A stretch of 64,000 bases of DNA. It comes from Lolium rigidum (taxonomy: Eukaryota; Streptophyta; Magnoliopsida; Poales; Poaceae). How positions within the stretch are numbered: the first letter of the stretch is position 1; each line of letters opens with the position of its first letter. The stretch covers positions 38,841,769 to 38,905,768 of the forward strand of contig NC_061514.1 in the NCBI RefSeq assembly GCF_022539505.1. The letters are read 5' to 3'. The notes under the pieces are model-generated. The model worked only from the letters and a program-made list of their open reading frames with translations. It made no database searches and was not told the origin of the DNA. Shown piece by piece: positions 9,662 through 20,935 of this stretch. The position numbers and the translations under genes were made by a program.

Positions 9662-12600
9662 AGTTGTATCTTGAATTCTTCTGTTGTAATCATCATCTGA
9701 CTATCTTGATCCTCCATGGCTTAACTCAGACTAGATTAAGACCTTCTTTGACATCCACATAAGAACTCAAATTTTCATTTATTATTCTTGATTGATATCA
9801 TATTTATCTCTTCAACTCGATGATCTTGATGGCAATGCTCAATGCATATCATTACCTTCATGGCATCTAACCTTATATCTAACACACATAGTCTTAAAGC
9901 ACATCCTATGGAAAAGACCCTTCAAATACAATCCAATAAAAACATTAGTCCGTTGGAATTGCCATTAATAATCAAAACTACAAATGTGGGCCCCTGGGGG
10001 TGTGGGGGACTCCCCCACAATAGAAGGTTTCGAAAAAAACAAATGGGAGCCATGCACTTTCTACAATCATCTTATTCATATGTATTTCTTAGTATTTTAT
10101 GTTTCTAAAATTATTAGTAAGTTTTTACTTAAATGGACTTCTATGTCTAAATTATTTGAGATTTTCTTAAGTCTCGATCAATTCTGGAAAGTGCAACCAC
10201 AATTTAGAGAAAAGTCTCGTGAACTTCACTTAAGGAGGACTTTAATGAGAGATACAATTGATGTATCAAATATCTAGAGATCACTAGATTTTTTTATGTC
10301 TGATACAATGTATAGTCATTGGTCTTAAAACAAAAGTACAAACATATTTACAAAAACAATCTGTAGTGTTTCACATGGATCTTATTTTGGGCAGTATTTT
10401 AAAATTGCAAATATTTTACTTGTTTTTTATTTAATTTGAACCACACAAATCGATGATGCACCTATACACCATAGAAGTTAATATTGAACCTCACTTGTGG
10501 GAGTGTTTGTGAATGTGAGGATCATGATTTGAATATGATGCAGCGATGGTTATCGCTGAATCTTTATACAATGTTGAATGTCTTTGTGTATTCATAAATT
10601 GGAAAATTTAGTATGAACGAGTAATTTAGGATATCCATAGGATAGAGAGCAAACAAAATTGAATTTCAGAGATAGGAAATGGTTAGATTTCAAGTGACAA
10701 TATTGTAAAAATAAAAAATCAACTATGAAGATATATCAGTAGGGTTTAATACCCATAATACAAACTATATAGTATGAGAAGATTTTCACTTATTAGTCTC
10801 AATAAACTTTTTTTTTGGTGCAATCACTCTCCCTAGAGACAACAAGAAATGAGATAATCAAAAAAAATCTGATTACATATATATCCAAGGCTGCTTGTTT
10901 TTTTTTTAAATAGGTTGAGTGCTCCGTGAGCCAGTTAATCATTTCGAGCGAATATATTCGAAAAATTATTCTTAAACCACTGAACTCCTTGTGCATGTTT
11001 TATCAGTACAGTGCACCATGCGATCTGTAAAAAAAAGTGCCCTTCATTTGAAATTAATTTTTGTGCAAGTGACAGAATGTTTAGGGGATAGAAAGTTGAA
11101 CAATTTGCGTTAGATGGTTTCGCATTAATAATTATTTTAAATCAAATCCAAATTTGAGGGTAGTAATATTTTCTCACACTAACTTCCAAAAGTAACCCGT
11201 CATCAACCCATCTCATAAAATAAGGCCCCGTCCAAGAATTAGTTGAGAGATGTGGAGTTAAAACAATAATAATCACTTGTTATACCAAACTTTCATACTA
11301 CTTATTTATGATTTATTCAATGTATTATATTTCAATTAGTTCCATTCATATTACATAGTATAATTTTCCACGCTAGGATGATGCTAAATTTATCTAAACT
11401 AAAATTGCAAATGGCCCATGTTATAATTCTGACAAATGTATTTGGAAAAAGACTTTATCTAAACTGAAATTGCATTTTCAAACAAATATTTTTCTCTTTT
11501 AATAAATTATGTTCAAACCTTAATTGGACAACACTTTTGTGAATATAACAACCTTTGTCTTTGAATAATTATAGTGGTATAATTAGATTTCTTATTGGAT
11601 TAATATTATGTATCAAGAAATACATTTATATTGTCTTTCTATGTGTTGATACATATTTTTATATTTAATTATTTTGGTATATATTTTTGAAGTGTGCATG
11701 TTTAAACAACATGTTGATAGAGCTTTCTAGAGTGCATGATTCTTATTCCCAGGTGCATACCACAAATTATAGTATGTGAGATATAGTATGTGCATACCAC
11801 AAATTATAGTATGTAAATGGTAAACTGTAACACCTTATGCAAACAAGAGTGTTGGAAAAAGAGTTGTTGGAAAGATGGGCCAACTTGGGAGATAAAAAAC
11901 TTCTTCTTTTTCATTAGCTTTAGGAGGAATTCCATTGATTCTCTTGTTAGATAAGACATCTCGGTTGCCATTGTCACTACTCTCAATAAGAAGGCTGGCA
12001 TCCTATATCAATGTTACAAAGATACCTTAGGTATTTTAGTTGACACTAATCATTCTTTTGATTTCTCCTCCTTGTCAAGTGCCATGCATAATCTTGGGCA
12101 GATTTTGTAGCCTTTTTCACATGTGGTCATCAATGAAGTTGTGGCATCAATGCCTAGTGACAAAGCTCCGTGTCTTGAGGGTTGCACGGGCTGAACATGA
12201 TTTTTACAGATTGTCTAACGTAGAAGCTTTCTGGTCATTTTTTTGTCCTCATTATGGTTTTCTTCTTGTTGTGGAAAGAAATATCCCTACCTAAAGGCAC
12301 CCCCATGGGCCTATTAGGACATTACACGGACAAGAGTCAAGAAAAGTCTCTCTAAGACTAGTTAAACAAAGTCCATGGTTATTGCATGGTCAGCAAAGCA
12401 CAGATGACACCCATAAAAAAGAATCCCATTAGGTGGACGGATGATGGGCTAGTCCACCATGGGCCACACTCTCTCACTTCAACATTTCTCCTAGACTAGT
12501 GAATCAAGTTGTACCAATGTACTTCTCCTATCTACTATCTTGTGGGACCGGTCATTTTCTAGGACTTCCTCCTTATATAAACCCCTATGGGGTGGATGCT

Positions 12601-13308
12601 TGTTCACTACTCATTCAATACAAGAAGCGAGAGGGCTAGAGCTCCATGTCTCTGACGTTGAGCTCTAGTTTCATATCCGTGGAATATGCGACGACTCAGA
12701 CCGCGGCTTCTAGGAGCTCAGCTCGCCCCCAGGAAGTCTCTGACGGCCCGTGTGATGTACAACCCCTCGATGCTCTTCGAACATAGGATTAAACCGTGCT
12801 CCATCGAGGTAGCCAATCCTATAAAAAAACATTGTTGTATCAATACCCGCATAGTGTACCACAAGTTCCGCCACATATAAGGCTAACATACACACCCCTA
12901 CTAATAACTTTTTAATTGAAAATGGCAACGTTGCTTGATTTAATCTATTGTTTGTCGATAAAGGCTACAATTTACTTTCCAGTTTTGTGCTTGGTTTCTC
13001 TTCTTTCAATTTCTATTTTGTATTCTCTATTTTTATATGTATTATGTCTGTTTTCTTCTTCCTTTACCATTTTTGAAATAGTTGTTTTCGAACTACACAT
13101 AGATTATTTGAATATTTTTAATACTATGAGTTTTTTCTGTATTTATATTTGTTGCGGTATGGAGACACAAATTTTATAAGACATGAACAACTATACAAAT
13201 ATAATAAACATTTATTTAGATATATGTGAATATTCACTTAGACCTATGTGAACATTTATATCATTACAAGGTTCGCTATTATTCTTATTAAATTGATTTC
13301 TAATACTA
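9662..13308. other. AT-rich intergenic DNA without a recognisable gene
   Basis: I see no coding pattern. Open frames are short and of random composition. Notable items are a GC-rich 8-bp stem with a 3-base loop at 10001-10019 and a short tandem repetition near 11756-11815. At 12300-12900 there is a moderately GC-rich block with a TATA-like TATATAAAC at about 12573 and transcript-like sequence downstream, possibly an old LTR promoter. I could not find paired ends for it. Confidence 0.5.
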
Positions 13309-13323
13309 GCTAAACATAGACTT

Positions 13324-14591
13324 ACCCTAACCCTTCCCCTCCCGTCGCGCTCCCCAGGGCGCCGCCAGAGGGCCGATCTCCCTCCTTTTGCCGTCCCTCC
13401 CTCCGTTTCTCTCCCTCCGCCGCTGCCGTCGGTGCTGGCCATGGTGGCGGCGGGCCCCGGTGTCAAAGTACCCGGGGGGTTGTTGGAGGCGGCGACCGGC
13501 GGTGGCGGCTGGGGCGGCAACCTCCGGCTTAGGCGTGCTCCGCGTCTAGGACGGCGTCCCTGGATGTGCGGCGGCGGCTCCTCCTCCATAGCCTCCGGTG
13601 ATGGATGGTGATGGCAGCGACTGTTGGATCTTGTGCCCGCCGAGATCCATCGTCGGCTTCTGCTGGCGGCGTGAGGAAGGGGGCGGCGATGTGCGGGGCG
13701 AGGATGGTGTGGTTGCGGCTTCTGCCGTCCACCGAATTCTCCTTTGTCATCGTCGGTCGGCGGATGGCGGCGTGGGGGCCTGTTCGTCTGCTTCGGGTTT
13801 GAAGGTGGTGGACCTAGGGTTCTTCTTCTGCGAAGATGAAGACCTACCGGATGTTGATCCTTTTCATCTAGCCGGAGTGTTGAGTTTCGGAAGGCTCCGC
13901 CGGCGAATGCATCAGTGCATCTTTTGCCTGTAGTTTGCTGGATCGGTTGGTATTCGGTCGCTCGCACCCATGCTTTTATTCCGACCGTTTGGTTTTGGAG
14001 GGAGCGGCGCGAAGCTCTTTTTCTGTGTTGACATCAAATGACTATGGATCCATGATGAAAGTCGGAAGAAGAGAATTTCATGAAGGCCGATGGGAGGACT
14101 AGCTAAGGGAGGTTCAAGTCTCAGCGCTATTGAGGGACTTGCTTGGTGTTCCGGGCTTCACAACAGCGGTATGAAAGTGGCGGCGACAACACAAGTGAAG
14201 TTCAGAGTTCTACCTTTCAGGGTGAAAACCCAAGGTCTGTCCTTAACTGGTTGTGCCTGGCAATGACTTTGTTAGAGGCATTGTTTTGAGAGCGGGGACT
14301 ATCTTCAGGGTGAAAACCTAAGATCTTTGATCGGACGACGACGGTGTTAGAGCATTGTTCCCTTCTTGAAGGCGTCGTTTTTGGAGAGTCTGTATTTCAG
14401 GTGTTGTTTTGGTGGTGGATGTACTGCTGTTGTTAGGCCCGAGATACTGTAGCGGGACTTTTGTTTCTTACTTTTCTTTTCTATTTTTTGGTTGTGTGCA
14501 TCCGTAGTGCCATTAGGGTGGTGCGTTGTTGCAGAGGCTGGATATAATTAGTATCTTTTGATATTAATATATTCCCTTTATCGAAAAAAAT
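13324..14591 (+). mobile_element. Non-LTR retroelement insertion, internally deleted LINE type
   Basis: The 15-bp direct repeat GCTAAACATAGACTT flanks the insert (13309-13323 and 14592-14606), and the insert ends in a short A-rich tail (TTTATCGAAAAAAA). This is the signature of target-primed reverse transcription. The 5' half is very GC-rich (like a LINE 5' leader beginning ACCCTAACCC). The 3' half (from about 14000) resembles a LINE 3' UTR with the repeated phrase TTCAGGGTGAAAACC. No reverse transcriptase is present, so it depends on another element. Confidence 0.8.
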
Positions 14592-15416
14592 GCTAAACAT
14601 AGACTTTAAGATTTGATAAAAAAGAATAGAAAATTATGTTCACGGGCTGCGCGCACCCGCGGGATGCATCAGCGCGGACTGAAACGGTAAAATAAGATGT
14701 CTCCGATGTTCACCGTGGGGCGGCCTTGCTGCACGCAGCCTTGATGGCCACCGGGACCATGATCCTCTTTTACGGCCCACTGCACAGCTTGTGTCCCCTA
14801 CAAGCACAAGTCTAGAACACTATAGATTACCCTGGGCTTACTGCAGTCTCGTCCCCTGTCTGCCTCGACATTGCATATCCCCTATCTCTGTGAACTGCAG
14901 TGACCTACCTGTCCAACATGCACAGCTTCAATACTTCTCCCAACTTGTAAACCACAGAGATAAGACAAGAAACATGCCAATGTTGGTTCTGCCAAAGGGC
15001 TAAGCCACCTGACCAAGTATATACACAGAAAAAAAAAAGCACGCTGAGGCACCAGGAAAATGTCGTCCAGCTATGCGTGAACCAGAGACATCGCCCTGGG
15101 CGAGTGTTTAATGACCAACTTGACAGGCTACCAGTTAATTCATATCCCTACCCGTGGATCAATTGTCATGCTCATGCATGTACTCACTGTACGTAATCCC
15201 CACTGGCCACTGGAACCATACGGACTGCTGAGTACGTACGCTGCATGCATCCATCGTCGATCCCACGTAGCCTACAACCTCACCCCTAGATCGATCTCAT
15301 GCATGATACATCTATCCATCCGTCGTCTATGGCATGGCCAGCTTTTCACCTGCACACGATATTCTCAGCCTTGGTTCTGGGCATGTCACGGGGATTCGGG
15401 GAATCAGTCTGAGCTT

Positions 15417-16208
15417 TTTTTTTGCGGGTAAAACCACATCTTTATTAGGCAAAAAGGGCAACATCAGGTTCAGCCAACAGTTCCTGAAGACCATCAGGTC
15501 CTGAGCCTAACCAAAACATCGTTCTACTCTCTATCCTTGCCAAGTTGGCCAAGCAGTGGCTAGCCCTCACTTGCCCTCGATCTACTTTTACAATATTGCA
15601 CTCACGATTACTAAAACAGAGTAATTTGATCTCAGAAATAATATGCGTATATGCTGACCGGTCTTCAACCTTGTCACAGACCACCGCCACCAGTTGAGAG
15701 CAGTCTGATTCAACAATGACTGGAAGCTGGCTATGTTGGAGGCTAAGTTCCAAGCCCTCCAAGCAAGCGCATAATTCTGCTTGAAGAGCACCATCATACG
15801 ACTCCAATGATCGGCAAGCTGAAAAGATTATACTCCCTCGCGCATCTCTTAAAACCATCCCAGTTCCAGCAGAACCATCTTCTGCTTTATAGGATCCATC
15901 GACTGATAATTTCACCCATCCTTCTTTTGGTTTGGTCCAGCGTTTAATAGGCGCTTCCTTCGTCCTCTCCTTTAGGACGGCAATGGTGCTAGAAGCTAGC
16001 ATAGTTTGCTTACCTTTCAGGACTTGATCAGTAGGCAACTCCTTAATGATGCCAAGGAGATTTGCGTAACCACATAAGAATCGCTTCGAGCCCTCCACTG
16101 ATGGGAGGGGTTTGTTGTGGGTGATTTCATTCCTTTCATGCCAGGACCTCCAAGCAACAAGCAAGGTATTCACAATCATACGAGCTGGTAGATTCACTAG
16201 GACCGGAC
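15417..16208 (-). mobile_element. 5'-truncated LINE, private to arm A
   Basis: The 17-bp target duplication GGAATCAGTCTGAGCTT flanks the insert (15400-15416 and 16209-16225). The minus-strand 3' end is poly-A (plus-strand T-run at 15417). Arm B has the uninterrupted site near 61808-61822, so the insertion postdates separation of the arms. Confidence 0.93.
15445..16197 (-). pseudogene. LINE ORF2 C-terminus with RNase H (RVT_3) domain
   Basis: These 250 codons are open to the truncation point. Residues about 98-225 match the plant RVT_3 RNase H-like domain: VDGSYKAEDGSAGTGMVLRD (first Asp), LQAELCACLEGLELS (Glu), VIVESDCSQLV (Asp) and ASHCLANLAR near the end. Because the insertion is 5'-truncated there is no reverse transcriptase and no genuine start codon. 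The intact frame suggests recent insertion. Confidence 0.88.
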
Positions 16209-16390
16209 GGAATCAGTCTGAGCTTAACCAACTAATGAACTATGTACTAATTAAGTGTTGGATGCGAGCTTCATGTACATGCAGATGCATGCACAGACGC
16301 ACAGTGATGAGCTTCACGCAAATAAGTTAACTTTAGCTTTTGCTCTAAGATAAACTTTATCAATTTAACCAACTTTGTAGAAAAAATGTA

Positions 16391-16454
16391 CCCCCTCCGG
16401 TTCAAATTAATTACTCTATCCATTTTTTGAGCAATTATTTTGAACCGTAGGAAG
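16391..16454. mobile_element. Short Stowaway-like MITE (arm A)
   Basis: Imperfect inverted ends (CCCCCTCCGGTTCAAA and TTTTGAACCGTAGGAAG) are flanked by TA on both sides. The same insertion is in arm B at 61563-61625, so it predates the duplication. Confidence 0.65.
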
Positions 16455-16699
16455 TAGCAACATACATTGGCGGGGCAGGGGACCAGCATGGCACGCCGGA
16501 CAAGGATTTTTTTCTGTTTAACACCTTCTTTTTCTATGCTAAAACCTCCCTAAAATTTTGTGTTTTAGTGCCTAGGCCCTTCCTAACAATTTTCATGGAC
16601 TTGTTATGTTAATCGTCCACCCTCAAAGCAAGTTCTTGCCTCCGCATGCCCCTTGCAAAATATATGACATCAAATATATGACATCAAAATGGATATAGA

Positions 16700-17290
16700 T
16701 AGAAAGTCTTAGGTGATTTGGTTCCCCTGCCTCTCATTGGTGCCACCACCGATATGCCTCACCTCCTATGGTAGGGACATGGAGGCGCTGTGGATCCCAG
16801 TCCTTGTCGATGGGAGGCTTCATTTTTTGACGTTGTCCTCAATTTGTTTACAGTTTGTGTCCTACTTAGAAAGGCATGGCGGTGGCAACTATCTCAAGAT
16901 AGAATGAAGTCCTCCCAGTCTAGCCCCTGCCCGGCGGTGCATCTAGTGTCGCCGAAGGATGTGTAGAGCTTTGTATTCGACAAATCTCGCTGGTTTTGGT
17001 TGATGTTTCTTCTGATCTAAGCTTATCTTCCAGGTTGCTTTCCTCATGCGTTGGTCTTTCGGGGCCTTAGCACTGCGACTTCTAGTTAGTCAATTATAAC
17101 AAAATCTACTATGACAAGTTTTCCCCGGCTCCAAGGTAAGATGGGCAAGGACGGTAGCGTGTCTTCGGCTTATTCGAGTGCTTGTAGTAATTGCTAGATG
17201 GTCCAAGAATCTATTTGTAATTTTTATTACCTTTTGGTTTTCTTCTACTGCTCTTGAGAATTATGAATAGATCGGTGGATTTTTCTATAA
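16700..17290 (+). pseudogene. LINE 3' fragment (arm A)
   Basis: Degenerate sequence ends in CTATAAAAAAGATAC and has a LINE 3'-UTR-like tail (TTTTATTACCTTTTGG, CTCTTGAGAATTATGAATAG). Arm B carries the same fragment in reverse at about 60725-61340. No usable ORF remains. Confidence 0.55.
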
Positions 17291-18259
17291 AAAAGATACA
17301 GACATATAATGGTACTAATTTAGTCAGTGTCATAATTGTTTCTAACGTTTGCCTACAAAGCTGAATTGGTCTGAGATTATAACCAGCTAAAGAACCAACA
17401 ACTACAACGTACTAACATAGATAGATTATAATTAAGCGTGCGATGCGAGCTTCACGTACATGCATGCAGAGATGAGCTAGCTCGGTTACGTACGCTCTAT
17501 ACGTACGGCACGCGACAACACGGCGGAGTAACTGTTGAGTAAACAAATCGAATTGGCATCGAGTACATGTCGCATCGATCGACCCATCGATCTCCTCCTC
17601 AGCTCGCTTGCTTGCCAACCAAAGCAACACAGCGCGTTTCTGTCGTTGCGACCGATCGAACGAACACGTACACCTTACATAAGTACGTATGCACACACAA
17701 TTACTAACCCTGCATGGGCGTACGTTGCGCCCTATTAATGGCGGTAAGGCCACCAGAATATATGGTACAGATCCAACGGAGTATCGCTACTGTCTGTCAT
17801 TGATCGATCGATCGGCCGATCGGATTAAGCGATCCATCCATGGATCCAGCGCGCTGATCGATCATCAAGTTGAATGCACCATCGATCTAGGGTTAGTTAC
17901 AGTACATTGGGTGCATTAGTCAAACCCTCTCAACAACCGCTGCCGTAACGTAATTGCCTCCATTGATCGATATAAATCAAGGATTGGGCTGATGATGCTA
18001 TATAGGCTTACCCAACAACATCAAATCCCATATAAAAAAAACAACAACATCAACTATCCAGTACCTGTCAGTGTAAAAGACTTGATTGATATATAAGCTC
18101 GTTGTACATCGAATCAAGATTGTTTCCATGAATGATTAATTTGACTTAAACATATATTGCCACCATTTATGAAAATATGCGCAAATTTGCATATATTCAT
18201 GGTTTCTGGGGGTTAGTCAATTGATGGAAAAAAATATAGGTACTTATGTTTTACAAATA
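17291..18259. other. LG1-A distal 3' flank, GTAC- and GATC-rich, no gene
   Basis: No coding pattern was found. The stretch 17405-17770 has about nine GTAC cores and runs of GATCGATC. It mirrors arm B at 60060-60660, except that about 200 bp at 17345-17545 has no counterpart there. Confidence 0.5.
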
Positions 18260-18384
18260 CTCCCTCTAGCCAAAATACTAGTCGCATGTTTACTGAATCT
18301 AGACATTTTATCCTACATTTTGGCTAAGCCTGCGATAAGTACATTTTGGCTAAATCTGCCACAAATATTTAGTACCGGATGGAG
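18260..18384. mobile_element. Stowaway-like MITE (arm A)
   Basis: This 125-bp element has ends CTCCCTCTAGCC and GGTACTAAAT-type (reverse CTCCATCCGG) and TA on each side. It is also present in arm B at 59828-59953. Confidence 0.7.
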
Positions 18385-19573
18385 TACAATAATTTTACAA
18401 ATATGGTTTTTTTAGAACGCAAAAAGTTCTTAAATTATTATGTGTATATTCTTCCGGATTATATAATGTATTGGCCATAGACCAACCATATGTGGTTTCC
18501 TTTGGATAAATATATCAACAACCTACTAAAGGCTTCAAAGCAATAATTTTGTGGTTTACAAGGATCTTTCACAATAAAAATAGCTAAGATTCCTGCAAAA
18601 TATGAGTGCTTGCATCAATAATATGTGGTTGTGTACCCTATGAGCAATCACCATCCAGAATGGTCCTTAAGGCTGAGGATAATTAATAGGATGGTTACAA
18701 TCGAGAAATAGTGATCAAAGGTGGAATTATGTATCAAGATTGATGTTAAGTTGGCATGCATCATAACTTCCATTAAAGCTTGTCTTGTTAAAAAAATTAA
18801 ATTTATAGGCAACAATGATGCCAATGTTTTCATTTGTGACTCTCCTCCAACTTTAATAATAATCCCCTCTCTCAAAAGGGACCGCTTTGCTTCGTTGGAT
18901 TTCTAAGGGGAAATCAAACATGAAAAATGTATGACCGCAAAAGCATGATATCTACCATTTTATAGTACATGAAGACATGGAACTATAGGTAACTTATCTA
19001 TCTTATATACATATTTGGCTTAGACATTCAAAAAAAGTGGCAGGGTGCCTGCCCCTTTTTATTTAGTAACATTTCCAACATTTTTTTATATGAGTGTCCA
19101 ATATCAGATAAAAAAATTACTGGGAGATGAAATCTTTATTAGCCATTTCCTAGATAAACATTTTGTGTGGACTTTAGGTAAAACAATTCTTAACCTCTAC
19201 TCAATGGAATTTTTTCTTTGGAAATAAGTGCAAGATTCCCCATCAAAAAACATATATAATGCAAAACTCTCTCTTACTATGAACTGAAACACTTTGATGC
19301 ACCAACACATTAATGAGCTTCATGAAAGAGCATAACTACTAAAAAGTACATGCGGCAAATTAAAGGTACTAATTGTATGAATTGTACAAGTAACTTTTGG
19401 GGAGAGCATTGAAGCACCTCTAATGAAATATATATATAGAAGATTAACAATGCACAAACTATCATTATTATATCCATATTACAGTGATTAATACAGACAA
19501 GATATAAAGAAAAATGATCCAACTTGTACACAGATGGAGCATTAAATATTACTAATTATATCAGCTTAATTAG
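18385..19573. other. LG1-A 3' flank without a gene
   Basis: AT-rich sequence colinear with arm B 58640-59825. I see no ORF of coding character. The first few hundred bases after the LG1 stop presumably include the 3' UTR and polyadenylation region. Confidence 0.5.
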
Positions 19574-20857
19574 CTAGTGATCGAAATCTAGATCAAACAT
19601 GGCCTGACCCAGCTGAAGGATGTTGCTGTGCTGGTGTAGCTGCTGATGGAACCCCAAGCCTGGCTGTTCTTGCTGCACTTGACCTATATTTGATGTGTTG
19701 TCAGTGCTCGAGACAGCTTGGCTCTGTGGGAAGCACGGTCCTGCAGAGGACGAAGGGAAAGGGAAACCATGGTGACTCTGCAGGTGAAGACCATGGGCGC
19801 CATGGTGTCCTTGCTGCTGCTGCATTGATGCTTTCCCCTTGGGATCCACCTGCATTTCCTTCACCACCTCTCCGAGACCCATTGTTTCATCCTGATCTTT
19901 TGATAGGTCTGCACTCCCCAGCTGTACTTGTATGTCCATCCCGTCTCCGGTGCCAGTACTCTTGCTGCTGCTACCAGTTGCTTCTGTTGACATTTGTTAG
20001 TTTTGGAAGTGTTAATTTCTTCGAAAATTTGAAAAATGAGCCTAGGTAAGATGGATAAATATGTGTGAAGGGCATGCATGATTAGATAGAGAAATGGATG
20101 GAGGCATTTCACGTACTGCCTTTGGTACTTGCGGCTTTGCCGGCCTGTGTCCTCCTCTTCTCTCCGACATCGGCTTCAGACGGCTTTGACTTCCTTCGAC
20201 GGCGGTTGTGGTCCGCGAGCCGCTTCCTGCAGCTCTTCTTCGCATCGTCGAACTCATCAAGCAGATGAAATCTGATTTCAAAAAAGAAAAGTTGGAGAAA
20301 ACGTATATATACCATGGCATACACATGAAATACCAATGTGTGACAATAATAAGACAAATATGCTTGCATGGAAGGTGTATATGTATCATTTGTTTTTTTA
20401 GGGAGCATGATGCATGCACCGAGCATCTAGCTTTAATAAATCCTAATCCTAGGTAAGACACAGATTAGTGCATGATCAAGTGCAGTTCAGAGCTGCAAAG
20501 AACATTCCGGGTGGGGACCAAATGCAGTAGCTAGGTAATGATGATCCTGAACATGAGAAGCATATATGCAAACTGTTCCTATCGATCCCCACGCAGACAG
20601 CTTGGAGCTTTGCAGCTGACTCATATGGAGTGTCTCCATATCACCATGGTGTGTCATACTGCAAGAGATCCCACTGTTTCCCCTTGAATGCCTTGCCATA
20701 TAGATGGTCACTACTCCACACGTGTATATACTTATAACAGAGATCTCACTGAAGGGCAGGTAAAAGATGTGGTCTGGTAGACATGCCTACACGCTGTCTG
20801 TCCTACAAACTATTGTTGCTACAAACAGGTACATGCAGGAGAGAGAGAGACTTGGAG

Positions 20858-20935
<78 letters not shown>

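Noticed and set aside
10001..10019. GC-rich hairpin (8-bp stem, 3-base loop) as a terminator or small RNA
   Set aside because: It is an isolated inverted repeat in AT-rich intergenic DNA with no associated gene. It is too little to assign a function.
12300..12900. Promoter and 5' end of a host gene (TATATAAAC at about 12573)
   Set aside because: No coding exon follows, and LTR-like features are as likely. Paired LTR ends and target duplications were not found, so no gene or element is called.
13212..13967. 251-codon GC-rich minus-strand ORF
   Set aside because: It crosses the target duplication and boundary of a non-LTR insertion and has the Pro/Arg/Ser composition of GC-rich non-coding DNA.
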